Assembly (NCBI GenBank): GCA_964555675.1
Contig: CAZKTU010000083.1
Coordinates: 1 to 24,271 of the forward strand
Reading direction: 5' to 3'
Source of the DNA: CAIWXH01 sp964555675
GTDB lineage: Bacteria; Chloroflexota; Chloroflexia; Chloroflexales; Chloroflexaceae
DNA length: 24,271 nt
Shown piece by piece: positions 1 to 7,039 of this stretch. How positions within the stretch are numbered: position 1 is the first letter of the stretch; every line of letters begins with the position of its first letter. The notes under the pieces are model-generated. The model ran no database searches and was not told where the DNA came from. It worked only from the letters and a program-made list of their open reading frames with translations. The position numbers and the translations under genes were made by a program.

Positions 1-42
1 TGTGCGCCCCAGTGTGTGCGCCCCAGTGTGTGCGCCCACCCC
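1..42. repeat. 14-bp tandem repeat at the left edge
   Basis: About three copies of a 14-bp unit (AGTGTGTGCGCCCC in one rotation) run from the first base to about base 38; the first copy is cut by the window edge. The unit matches 12 of 14 bases of the AGTGTCTGCCCCCC unit at 17538-17551, so both probably belong to one dispersed repeat family. It lies just downstream of the oxidoreductase stop codon at 65. No function can be assigned. Confidence 0.8.
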
Positions 43-64
43 GCAGAGTCGCTCGGACGGAGTA

Positions 65-1186
65 CTACCGCGAGAGCGGCAAGTCGACCCAGCGGCGCTC
101 GTGGAAGGAGCGCTCCACCGCGTTGATCACCTCCTGAACCCAGGCTCCGTCGGCGAAGTTGCCCTGATTGCGCGGGCCGCCGTCGCGGATCTCGTCGATG
201 AAGTCGCGGATCAGGTTGGCGTAGAAGAGCGAGCGCCACGACTCGCCGGGGTGGCCGCCGGTGGGGTAGAAGCGCTGCGGGATCTCGACCTGCTTGAACT
301 CGACCGAGTCGGGGGTGGCGAGCTTGACCGTCTCGGCCACGCCGAACTCCTCGACCAGGCGGCAGATGATCGCGCCCTTCTCCCCATAGATCCGGGCCTC
401 GATCCCCGGGTAGTTGCCGACGGTCACGAAGCTGGTCTGGATCGAGCCGATCGCGCCATTGGCGTACTCGCCGATGAAGATATCGCCGTCGTCGATGTTC
501 ATGCGCATCATCTGGCCTGTGGCGCGCACCATGCGCTCGGGGATGAAGTTGCGCATCGTGCCGACAACCCGGCTATAGTCGGCGCCGACCCACCAGTGCC
601 CGATGTCGATGATCGGCGCGCCGTAGCCCTCCAGCGACGAGGTGTGGATCACCGACTGGTCGGCCTCGTGGTCGACCTGGCGCAGGGGTGTCTGGGGGTC
701 GAGCCACTGCGAGTTCTGCTCGTAGCCGTTGAAGATGAAGGGCCGCCCAATGAAACCCTCGTCGATCAGCGAGCGGGCGAACTGCACGCCGGGGCTGTAG
801 CGGAAGGTGAAGCCGAGCTTGGTCTTCAGACCCTTCGAGGCGGCGAGAGCCGAGGCCCGCAGGGTCTCGCGAAAGTCGTAGGCCACGGGCTTCTCGCATA
901 GTACGTGCTTGCCCGCCTCAAGGGCGGCCATCGACAGCTCGAAGTGGGTATGGGAGGGCGTGCAGACGTCGACGATATCGATGTCGGGGCGGGCGACCAC
1001 CTGCTGCCAGTCACTTGAGCTTTCGGCGATGCCGAACTCGCCGGCGAACGCCTCGGCCCGCTCGCGGACGGGATCGCAGATCACGGCCACCTCGCAGCGC
1101 GGGTCGCGCCGCCAGCCAGGGATGTGGGCCTGCTGCGCCCAGGCGCCGGCGCCGAGGACCGCGACTCGAAGCTTGCTCATCTCCAT
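65..1186 (-). CDS. Gfo/Idh/MocA-family NAD(P)-dependent oxidoreductase
   Basis: This is a predicted cytoplasmic 373-aa dehydrogenase of the glucose-fructose oxidoreductase / inositol dehydrogenase / MocA family, which oxidises or reduces sugars, inositols and related hydroxy compounds with NAD(P). The N-terminal Rossmann fold shows GAGAWA at about residues 12-17. The family signature CEKPVA is at about 97-102, and a DIGHW motif at about 194-198 supplies the catalytic Asp/His region. The length fits the family. I chose the ATG at 1186 because an AAAGG lies 6 bases upstream; a TTG at 1192 and an ATG at 1180 are alternatives. The gene is divergent from the cupin gene at 1483, with about 300 bp between them. 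The substrate cannot be read from the sequence; the hydroxypyruvate isomerase-like gene elsewhere in the window is too distant to imply a shared pathway. Confidence 0.93.
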   Translation of the reverse strand: MEMSKLRVAVLGAGAWAQQAHIPGWRRDPRCEVAVICDPVRERAEAFAGEFGIAESSSDWQQVVARPDIDIVDVCTPSHTHFELSMAALEAGKHVLCEKPVAYDFRETLRASALAASKGLKTKLGFTFRYSPGVQFARSLIDEGFIGRPFIFNGYEQNSQWLDPQTPLRQVDHEADQSVIHTSSLEGYGAPIIDIGHWWVGADYSRVVGTMRNFIPERMVRATGQMMRMNIDDGDIFIGEYANGAIGSIQTSFVTVGNYPGIEARIYGEKGAIICRLVEEFGVAETVKLATPDSVEFKQVEIPQRFYPTGGHPGESWRSLFYANLIRDFIDEIRDGGPRNQGNFADGAWVQEVINAVERSFHERRWVDLPLSR

Positions 1187-1482
1187 CGTCAACCTTTCGC
1201 TCAGTCACTGCTTGAGCCTCTGGCGGCGTTGGCGGCCCTCGCTCGCAGCAGGGCGGACCCGCAGGCTGAGCCGACACGAAAAAGCGCTCGGAGGGTCGAG
1301 CTCGGCCTCGGCGAGTGGGTCAGGCTGCCAGGCGCCTATTCTCCTCGATCTGGACCTCGCTGTCCATTACGGGCGGCGTTTCGCCTCCGCCGCGCACGAT
1401 CCGCCCTTGCGCCGGGGGTACGGGTATGGCAGGCTGTCGAGGACAGGAGCCAGACGGATCAGGCCAGAATGAGGGAGGTAGC
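1187..1482. other. Divergent intergenic region without a visible gene
   Basis: This is 296 bp between the divergent oxidoreductase and cupin genes. Open frames that cross it are continuations of shadow frames with no good start. It must hold both promoters, but I see no convincing -35/-10 pair. The GAGGGAGG Shine-Dalgarno sequence of the cupin gene is at 1471-1478. Confidence 0.6.
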
Positions 1483-1824
1483 GTGGCACTTTCACCCGAG
1501 AACCGTGTCGACGTGGCCGAAGCCCTACGGCACGCCCACTACGACGGCCCGATCTGGAGCCTCAACTGCGAGCAACTGAACGTCAACCTGGTACGCCTCT
1601 CGCCCGGCGAGGGCATTGCCGAGCATGTGAATGGCGAGCTCGACGTGCTGCTGGTAGTCTTCGAGGGCGGGGGCGAGCTGCGGGTCGACGGCGCCGCCCA
1701 CACCCTCGCCCCCGGCGTAGTGGTCGTCGTCCCGCGCGGCGCGAGGCGGGCCATCAGCTGCATCAAGGGGCCCCTGGTCTACCTGACCGCCCACCGCCAG
1801 CGCGGCGGGCTGCTGCCGACATAG
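1483..1824 (+). CDS. Small cupin-domain protein
   Basis: This 113-aa protein has the shape of a single cupin barrel: a beta-rich core running from about residue 40 (SPGEGIAEHVNG) through a glycine-rich turn (FEGGGEL) to a second strand set with VVVVVPRGARRAI. The start is GTG at 1483, chosen because GAGGGAGG at 1471-1478 sits 4 bases upstream; upstream in-frame starts lack such a site. Motif 1 keeps only one of the usual two histidines and motif 2 ends in Arg-Arg where His is usual, so classical metal binding may be lost or altered. It could be a small-ligand sensor or binding protein rather than an enzyme. It is transcribed away from the oxidoreductase. A short hairpin follows the stop codon. 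Confidence 0.82.
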   Translation: MALSPENRVDVAEALRHAHYDGPIWSLNCEQLNVNLVRLSPGEGIAEHVNGELDVLLVVFEGGGELRVDGAAHTLAPGVVVVVPRGARRAISCIKGPLVYLTAHRQRGGLLPT

Positions 1825-1842
1825 TTCCGGCAAACGCCGGAA
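1825..1842 (+). terminator. Possible terminator hairpin after the cupin gene
   Basis: A perfect 7-bp stem (TTCCGGC/GCCGGAA, 1825-1831 and 1836-1842) with an AAAC loop begins immediately after the stop codon. There is no T-run after it, so it is a weak intrinsic terminator candidate or an mRNA 3' stabiliser. Confidence 0.4.
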
Positions 1843-1895
1843 ACCAAGGCGGCGCGCACCGAAACGCGCACACCGGCGCGGCACTGACACACGTG

Positions 1896-1904
1896 TGCTA
1901 CAAT
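1896..1904 (+). promoter_or_regulatory. Extended -10 promoter for the 70-aa helical protein
   Basis: TGCTACAAT is an extended -10 element (TGn plus TACAAT at 1899-1904). No good -35 is seen at 16-18 bp. It predicts a start near 1911 and a leader of about 50 nt before the ATG at 1961. Similar TGn-TAnAAT elements precede 4551, 15712 and 20714 in this window. Confidence 0.6.
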
Positions 1905-1960
1905 AGGCGCGCAGGTGGGCCGGCGCCCACGCTGATCATTTGATAAAGGGGAGCAAGGAT

Positions 1961-2173
1961 ATGGCGCAGACTGACGAGTGGGCCGCACAGCTCGAGGAGG
2001 CCGAGGGCAAACTGGCGGAGGCCTACGAGATCCTGGCCGCCCTCCAGCAGAGCCTCAAGGAGGAGGGCCTGAAGAAGGATTCGCAGGCCATCGGCGAGGC
2101 CGTCGAGCGCCTCGCCCGCTACGGCCGGCTTTTTCAGGATATCAGGGCCAGCTGGGCCGACCCGGACCAGTAG
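1961..2173 (+). CDS. Small helical protein, unknown function
   Basis: This 70-aa protein is acidic and almost entirely helix-forming. Heptad-like spacing of Leu/Ala (EEAEGKLAEAYEILAALQQS) suggests a short coiled coil or helical hairpin. The ATG at 1961 was chosen because GGGGAG and AAGG lie just upstream and an extended -10 promoter is at 1896-1904; an in-frame upstream start at 1940 has no ribosome site. No known domain is recognised. It ends 3 bp before the stop codon of the convergent WYL regulator gene, so the two transcripts must meet. It may be a small oligomerising or regulatory protein, but this is speculation. Confidence 0.75.
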   Translation: MAQTDEWAAQLEEAEGKLAEAYEILAALQQSLKEEGLKKDSQAIGEAVERLARYGRLFQDIRASWADPDQ

Positions 2174-2176
2174 GGG

Positions 2177-3130
2177 CTAGGGGCCGTCGAGCATCTCCAG
2201 CACCTGGAGCGCGAGACGCCGCAGCTCCTCGCGCAGGGCCTCGGGGCGCAGCACACGCAGGTGCAGGCCGGTGGCCACGAGCTCGCGGGCCATCCAGCTG
2301 AGGTGGTCGCCGTGGGCCCTGAGCAGCACCCCGCCCTCGCACTCCTCGAGGGTGCCGAAGACCGGCGAGAGCCGGCGGCGGGCGTCCTCGATCGGGGCCC
2401 GCAGCAGCACCTCCACCTCCCAGGTGTTGGGGATCGAGGCCAGCGATTGAACGACGAAGGCCGCGGCGTCAAAGCCCTCGGGCCTGCTGAAGCGCTCCTC
2501 TTCGACGCGCATCTCTGAGACACGGTCGAGGCGAAACATACGCAGCGCACCGCGCAGGTGACAGAAGCCGACCGCATACCAGCGACCCTGGCGAAAGACG
2601 ATTCCGTACGGGTCGAAGGCACGCTCGGTCTCGTCGCCGCGCTCGTTGCTATAGCGCATCCTGATGCGGCTGCCCGCCTGGGCCGCGCCGCTCATCTCGA
2701 CCACCACGGCGCTCGAGGGGCTGGCCTCGGAGCGGGCCAGGTCGAGCACCAGGGCCGACTGCACGGCCTGCAGCCGCTCGCGCAGGGCCGGCGGCAGCAC
2801 GCGCTCGATCTTGGCGAGGGCCCCCTCGACGGCCGGGGCGGCCACAGCCAGGCCGAGGCGGCGCGCCGCCAGCAAGCCCAGAGTCACCGCGAGGGCCTCC
2901 TCGTCGTTGAACATCAGGGGGGGCAGCTTGAAACCGGGCCGCAGCCTGTAGGCGCCATAGCGCCCGCGCTCGGCCTCGATCGGGATGCCCATATCCTGCA
3001 GCATCGTGATATAGCGGCGGGCGGTGCGGGCGTTCACCTCAAGCCGCGCGGCCAGCTCGGGGCCGCTGAGTCGCTCGCGCGACTGCAGCAGCTCGAGCAC
3101 GGTCAGCACGCGCGTCGTCGGATGGTACAT
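2177..3130 (-). CDS. WYL-domain transcriptional regulator (HTH_11 + WYL)
   Basis: This 317-aa protein has a DeoR-like winged helix-turn-helix at residues 5-60 and a WYL domain around residues 140-310. The diagnostic WYL position reads RWYAVGFC at 183-190, followed by FRLDRVSEM. WYL regulators bind ligands or nucleic acid through this domain and act as repressors or activators, sometimes of DNA-damage or defence genes. No defence system is adjacent here. The start is the ATG at 3130, with GGAGG spaced 4 bases upstream. A good promoter (TTGAGT, 17 bp, TATAAT) lies on the same strand at 3255-3227, giving a leader of about 90 nt. The gene stands alone and converges with the 70-aa gene, so its targets cannot be inferred. 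Confidence 0.93.
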   Translation of the reverse strand: MYHPTTRVLTVLELLQSRERLSGPELAARLEVNARTARRYITMLQDMGIPIEAERGRYGAYRLRPGFKLPPLMFNDEEALAVTLGLLAARRLGLAVAAPAVEGALAKIERVLPPALRERLQAVQSALVLDLARSEASPSSAVVVEMSGAAQAGSRIRMRYSNERGDETERAFDPYGIVFRQGRWYAVGFCHLRGALRMFRLDRVSEMRVEEERFSRPEGFDAAAFVVQSLASIPNTWEVEVLLRAPIEDARRRLSPVFGTLEECEGGVLLRAHGDHLSWMARELVATGLHLRVLRPEALREELRRLALQVLEMLDGP

Positions 3131-3226
3131 ACCGCCTCCAGATAGTCACAGGGCTCTACCGCCTCGCGCCCCCTTGAGAAGAGGCGCGCAGGGCGCAGGC
3201 TAGAACACGCGTACGAATGTGGGCGG

Positions 3227-3255
3227 ATTATAGCCGCTTTTGCCGGTACACTCAA
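3227..3255 (-). promoter_or_regulatory. Sigma-70-type promoter of the WYL regulator
   Basis: On the minus strand, TTGAGT (3255-3250) and a perfect TATAAT (3232-3227) are separated by 17 bp. A weak plus-strand -10 (TACACT, 3247-3252) for the 64-aa gene overlaps the -35, so the two divergent promoters may exclude each other. Confidence 0.7.
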
Positions 3256-3286
3256 GGGAGATGAGCTGATAGTGCGGGAGGCAGCC

Positions 3287-3481
3287 ATGACCGATGAGCG
3301 AAGGCGTCAGCGAGCCGAGCAAGAGCCGGGCCAGGTTGCGCGGGGCGGATGGCAGGGCAGCCTGCTCGACCGCCTGAGGCGCGCCGTCGCCCCGCGCACC
3401 CGCGCGGTGCTGGTGATGGAGCGCGACGGCCGCCTGGTCTGCACACCTATCGACGAGGGGGCGCCGCGGGGGCGCCGCTGA
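3287..3481 (+). CDS. Small basic protein, unknown function
   Basis: This is a 64-aa Arg-rich protein. The first half is charged and probably disordered. A short middle stretch (SLLDRLRRAVAPRT) is amphipathic, and the C-terminal part is a beta-hairpin-like segment (AVLVMERDGRLVCTPI). The start is ATG 3287, with CGGGAGG at 3275-3281 spaced 5 bases away. It is divergent from the WYL regulator and converges with the YihY gene. A strong hairpin follows the stop codon. No family is recognised; the good ribosome site and the terminator-like hairpin support a real gene. Confidence 0.65.
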   Translation: MTDERRRQRAEQEPGQVARGGWQGSLLDRLRRAVAPRTRAVLVMERDGRLVCTPIDEGAPRGRR

Positions 3482-3508
3482 GGCCTGGCGCCATCTGCGC
3501 GCCAGGCC
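3482..3508. terminator. Hairpin between convergent genes
   Basis: A perfect 10-bp stem (GGCCTGGCGC/GCGCCAGGCC, 3482-3491 and 3499-3508) with a 7-base loop begins one base after the stop codon of the 64-aa gene and lies 7 bp beyond the stop codon of the convergent YihY gene. It has no T-run on either side, so it is a probable but not classical bidirectional terminator. Confidence 0.55.
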
Positions 3509-3515
3509 CCGGGAG

Positions 3516-4382
3516 TCAACTCTCTTCGGGCCGCGCCCCACGCCGGCTGCCGAGCGTGTAGGCCCAGGCGTACGAGAGCTCGCCGCCGACCAGCAGGATC
3601 TGCGCACAGAGGTAGATCCAGAGCAGCACCGTCATGGCGCCGCCGAGGACCCCGAAGGACGAGAAGTTGACCCGCCCGAAAATCTGCTCGGCCAGCTCTT
3701 GCAGGGCCGTGAAGGCCACCGCCGCGATGAAGGCCGCGGGCCAGACATCGCCCCAGGCCGGCAGCCGGTCGGGCAGCACCTTATAGAGCACCGCGAAGGC
3801 GATGGTGAGCAGGCTGACCATCAGCGAGAGCTGAGCCACCCTGGTCAGGACAGCGTTGAGCGGCAGCCAGTCGGTATAGGCGCTGAGCAAGCTCAGGGCG
3901 ACGTTGCCCACGACCGAGGCCAGGATCAGGGCCGCACAGCCGAGCAGCAGCCCGAAGGCGATCAGCTTCTCGAGCACCATGGTGATCACCGCGACCTTGA
4001 ACGTGCCGCTCCCGGCGATGATGCGCGCCTCCCAGATCACCTTGAAGGTACGGGTCAGGGCGCCAAAGATCCCGGTCGCCGCGAAGACCAGCGTGCCGAT
4101 CCCGAGCAGACCGACCCCGACGCGGGTCTCGCTAAAATGGTCGAGGGCCTGGGCGATCAGGTCGCGCACCTCGGGCGAGCCAATCAGCGAGAGCAGCTGC
4201 TCCTCTACGTCGAAGCGCGCCGGGTCGACGAAGAAGCCCACCATGCTGATCACCACCAGCAGCAAGGGGAAGATCGAAAAGATCGTAAAGTAGGCCAGGG
4301 CGGCCGAGAGACCGCCGACATTATCGCGCTGGTACTTATCGAGCACCAGTTGCACCATGCGCACGAGCGGGTGGTTGAGCAT
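3516..4382 (-). CDS. YihY/virulence factor BrkB family membrane protein
   Basis: This is a 288-aa integral membrane protein of the YihY/BrkB family (formerly mis-annotated as ribonuclease BN). The hallmark N-terminal region reads NVGGLSAALAYFTIFSIFPLLL, followed by four to five further hydrophobic segments, including the conserved pattern near LPDRLPAWGDVWPAAFIAA and the final VLLWIYLCAQILLVGGEL helix. The true role of the family is not settled. The start at ATG 4382 follows GAGGAG at a short spacing; a TTG at 4427 would add 15 residues but has no ribosome site. The gene is divergent from the ATP-grasp operon. Confidence 0.92.
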   Translation of the reverse strand: MLNHPLVRMVQLVLDKYQRDNVGGLSAALAYFTIFSIFPLLLVVISMVGFFVDPARFDVEEQLLSLIGSPEVRDLIAQALDHFSETRVGVGLLGIGTLVFAATGIFGALTRTFKVIWEARIIAGSGTFKVAVITMVLEKLIAFGLLLGCAALILASVVGNVALSLLSAYTDWLPLNAVLTRVAQLSLMVSLLTIAFAVLYKVLPDRLPAWGDVWPAAFIAAVAFTALQELAEQIFGRVNFSSFGVLGGAMTVLLWIYLCAQILLVGGELSYAWAYTLGSRRGARPEES

Positions 4383-4486
4383 GCACTCCTCATCGGCAGA
4401 CGTGGGGGGGCGACGCACCTTTACCAAGATACCATAGGAACGGCCCGGTCACCCCGAGGGGCGGGGGAGGGCGCGGGCCGGTCTTA

Positions 4487-4495
4487 TGGTACAAT
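4487..4495 (+). promoter_or_regulatory. Extended -10 promoter of the ATP-grasp operon
   Basis: TGGTACAAT (TGn at 4487-4489, TACAAT at 4490-4495) is an extended -10 element with no good -35. It predicts transcription from about 4501 and a leader of about 50 nt before the GTG at 4551. Confidence 0.6.
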
Positions 4496-4550
4496 CGGCC
4501 CTACGCAAGGGGTTAGCAAGCGGCGTCGGCAAGATTGTGCAGGAGCGGCT

Positions 4551-5567
4551 GTGAGCACGAAGAAGATTGGCGTCATCGTCGGGCGTGAGTGGTCGTGGCC
4601 GCCGGCCTTTATCGAAGAGGTGAACCGGCGCAACGCGGGCGTCACCGCCGAGTTCGTCAAGCTGGGCGGCACGCGTATGGCCGAGCCGGCCGAATACGAG
4701 GTGATCGTCGACCGCATCAGCCACGAGATCCCCTACTATCGCACCTATCTCAAGACCGCGGCCCTCGCCGGCACGCGCGTGATCAATAACCCGTTCTGGT
4801 GGAGCGCCGACGACAAGTTCTTCGGGGCCAGCATCTGCACCCGCCTCGGCATCGCCCACCCCAAGACGATCGCCCTGCCCTCCCACTCCTACGTCGACGG
4901 CGTGGTCGAGGAGTCGCTGCGCAACCTGCGCTACCCCATCCCCTGGAAGGAGCACGTCGAGTATATCGGCGGCTTCCCCGCCATCCTCAAGCCGGCCTGG
5001 GGCGGCGGCTTCAAGAAGGTCTATAAGGTCAACAGCTTCGAGGAGCTGTGGCGCGCCTATAACGAGACCGGCACCGAGTGCATGATGCTCCAGGAGTATA
5101 TCGCCTGGGAGAAGTATGTGCGCTGCATCGTGGTGGGCCGCAAAGAGATCATGACGATCAAGTTCGACGCCAACGCCCCCTGGCCCCACCGCTACTTCCG
5201 CGACGATTCCTACCTCACCCCCGAAGAGGGCGCCCTGGTCACCGAGTGGGCCCTGAAGATCAACGAGGCCCTCGGCTACGACATGAATACGGTCGAGTTC
5301 GCGCTGAAGGACGGCGTGCCCTACGCGATCGACTTCACCAACCCCGCCCCCGACTTCGACGTGAACTCGCTCACGCCCCACTACTTCGACTGGGTGGTCA
5401 AGACCATGGCCGACTTCACGATCGACCTGGCCCTGCAGGGTCGCGTCACCCCCACCGAGTACAGCTGGGGTCGCCTGGCCGCCGCCGCCGATGCCGCCGC
5501 CGAGCCGGCCCCGGACGAGGCCCCGGCCGCCAAGCCGAAGCGCGCCGCAAGGAAGAAGGCGGAGTGA
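4551..5567 (+). CDS. ATP-grasp family ligase with Ala/Lys-rich tail
   Basis: This is a 338-aa protein of the ATP-grasp superfamily, which joins a carboxylate to an amine or thiol through an acyl phosphate. An N-terminal Rossmann-like part covers about 1-110. The ATP-grasp core has the nucleotide-binding lysine in FPAILKPAWGGG (K147), the hinge LQEYI at 180-184, and metal ligands in NTVEF (E249) and AIDFTNPAPDFD (D261/N264). The last 30 residues are low-complexity Ala/Pro/Glu ending in a basic AAKPKRAARKKAE, unusual for the family and possibly a tether to an anionic partner. The start is GTG 4551 with AGGAG 5 bases upstream. The stop codon is 2 bp before the next ATP-grasp gene, so the two are almost surely co-translated. 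The substrate is unknown; D-Ala-D-Ala ligase and RimK-like enzymes are only distant models. Confidence 0.9.
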   Translation: MSTKKIGVIVGREWSWPPAFIEEVNRRNAGVTAEFVKLGGTRMAEPAEYEVIVDRISHEIPYYRTYLKTAALAGTRVINNPFWWSADDKFFGASICTRLGIAHPKTIALPSHSYVDGVVEESLRNLRYPIPWKEHVEYIGGFPAILKPAWGGGFKKVYKVNSFEELWRAYNETGTECMMLQEYIAWEKYVRCIVVGRKEIMTIKFDANAPWPHRYFRDDSYLTPEEGALVTEWALKINEALGYDMNTVEFALKDGVPYAIDFTNPAPDFDVNSLTPHYFDWVVKTMADFTIDLALQGRVTPTEYSWGRLAAAADAAAEPAPDEAPAAKPKRAARKKAE

Positions 5568-5569
5568 GC

Positions 5570-6949
5570 ATGACCCTCGCGCAGGCCATTGAGGACTACC
5601 ACGCCCTGCTCACCCCCGAGCTCGCCACGGCCTCGTGGGCGACCCTCACCGAGGAGATGCGCGCGCGCCGGCTCTACTTCGGCGAGCGCCCCCTCGCCAC
5701 GGTGCTGCGCCCGCGGCTGATCACCGAGGGCCAGTACCGCCTGCTGCAGCGCGGCGTCGAGGCCGTGGCCCTGGCCGCCCGTAAAGTGGCCGCGCCCGCC
5801 CTCGACCCCGGCCCCGCCGGCGACGCCGTGCGCGAGGTGCTCATGCTCACCGACCAGGAGCGGGCGCTGATCGCCATGCACCCCGGCTACCTCGAGCCCA
5901 GCGCCCACTCGCGCATGGATACCTTCCTCACCGTCGACGGCGAGTCGCTGCAGTTCGTCGAGTATAACGCCGAGAGCCCCGCCGCGATCGCCTACGAGGA
6001 TATGCTCTCCGAGGCCTTCATGGCCACCCCGGCCATGCAGGAGTTCACCCGGCGCTACCCGACCCGCTCGCTGCCCGCCCGCCAGCGCCTGCTCGACACC
6101 CTGCTGGCCTGCTGGCGCGAGGCCGGCTCGCCCGGCGGCGAGCCGGTGGTGGCCATCGTCGACTGGAGCGGTCTGCCCACCGCCCCCGAGTTCGAGATGT
6201 TCGCGGCCTTCTTCGCCGAGCAGGGCCTGCGCGCCGTGATCTGCACCCCCGACGACCTGCATATGCGCGAGGGTCGCCTGATCGCCGAGCTCGACGGCGC
6301 GCCCACCCCGATCACGATCGTCTTCAAGCGCGTGCTCACCAGCGAGCTGCTCGTCCACTACGGCGCAGCCGCGCTCGACCACCCGCTGATGCAAGCCTAC
6401 GCCGCCGGCGTTTGTGTGGTGGTCAACTCGTTCAGGGCCAAGCTCCTGCACAAGAAGTCGCTCTTCTGCCTGCTCTCCGACGAGCAGTTCCAGACCGAAC
6501 TGACCGCCGACGAGCGGGCCGCCGTCGCCGCCCACGTGCCCTGGACGCGGGTGGTCCGCCCCGGCCAGACCAGCTACCAGGGCGAGCAGGTCGACCTGCT
6601 GGCCTTCGCCGCCGCCAACAAGGACCGTCTGCTGCTCAAGCCCAACGACGAGTACGGCGGCAAGGGCATCACCGTCGGCTGGGAGTCCGACGAGAGCGCC
6701 TGGGCCGCGGCCCTCAAGCTCGCCCTCGAGTCGCCCTTCGTGGTCCAGGAGAAGGTGCGCATCGCCTATGAGCCCTTCCCTTCCCTCGTCGACGGCAAGC
6801 TGGTGATTGCCGAGCGCCTGGTCGATAGCGACCCCTTCCTCTTCGGCTCATCGGTCGACGGCTGCCTCTGCCGCCTCTCGACCGTGACGCTGCTGAATGT
6901 CACGGCCGGGGGCGGCTCGACGGTGCCGGTGTTCGTGATTGATGCCTAG
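5570..6949 (+). CDS. Circularly permuted ATP-grasp protein (glutathionylspermidine synthase-like fold)
   Basis: This is a 459-aa protein that looks like the circularly permuted ATP-grasp type, the fold of glutathionylspermidine synthetase. Evidence is the R115/D117 pair (SRMDTF), the EYNAESP motif at 131-137 which resembles the family's metal-binding E-x-N, and the late-placed nucleotide lysine in LLLKPNDEYGGKGI (K357) followed by VVQEKV at 391-396. The order of motifs (metal-binding part first, K-loop last) is what marks the permutation. It starts at ATG 5570, 2 bp after the preceding stop codon, with GGCGGAG upstream inside that gene. Two different ATP-grasp ligases in one operon suggest two successive amide-forming steps on one small molecule or peptide. 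Substrates cannot be named from sequence. Confidence 0.85.
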   Translation: MTLAQAIEDYHALLTPELATASWATLTEEMRARRLYFGERPLATVLRPRLITEGQYRLLQRGVEAVALAARKVAAPALDPGPAGDAVREVLMLTDQERALIAMHPGYLEPSAHSRMDTFLTVDGESLQFVEYNAESPAAIAYEDMLSEAFMATPAMQEFTRRYPTRSLPARQRLLDTLLACWREAGSPGGEPVVAIVDWSGLPTAPEFEMFAAFFAEQGLRAVICTPDDLHMREGRLIAELDGAPTPITIVFKRVLTSELLVHYGAAALDHPLMQAYAAGVCVVVNSFRAKLLHKKSLFCLLSDEQFQTELTADERAAVAAHVPWTRVVRPGQTSYQGEQVDLLAFAAANKDRLLLKPNDEYGGKGITVGWESDESAWAAALKLALESPFVVQEKVRIAYEPFPSLVDGKLVIAERLVDSDPFLFGSSVDGCLCRLSTVTLLNVTAGGGSTVPVFVIDA

Positions 6950-6986
6950 TCCAACCTGCCCGCCTGGGCTTGCGCGGAGCGTTTGC

Positions 6987-7007
6987 GGGGAGGGCTTCGC
7001 CCTCCTC
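6987..7007 (+). terminator. Hairpin after the ATP-grasp pair
   Basis: A 9-bp stem with one G-U pair (GGGGAGGGC/GCCCTCCTC) and a TTC loop lies 37 bp after the ATP-grasp stop codon and has no T-run. It may attenuate transcription into the glycosyltransferase gene. Its position argues mildly for the start at 7040 rather than the TTG at 6983. Confidence 0.35.
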
Positions 7008-7039
7008 GGCCCGCCCGTGACCAGACGGCTCGGCTGTTT

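Noticed and set aside
2..901. A 299-aa plus-strand open frame at the left edge
   Set aside because: It is antisense to the oxidoreductase, which has clear NAD-binding and EKP motifs.
3699..4550. A plus-strand extension that would give the first ATP-grasp protein 284 more residues
   Set aside because: The extension is antisense to the YihY gene and of low complexity. A promoter at 4487-4495 and a good ribosome site before the GTG at 4551 define the real start.
4449..6535. Two minus-strand open frames (310 and 384 aa) opposite the ATP-grasp genes
   Set aside because: Both are antisense to genes with complete catalytic motifs, and have biased composition and no start signals.
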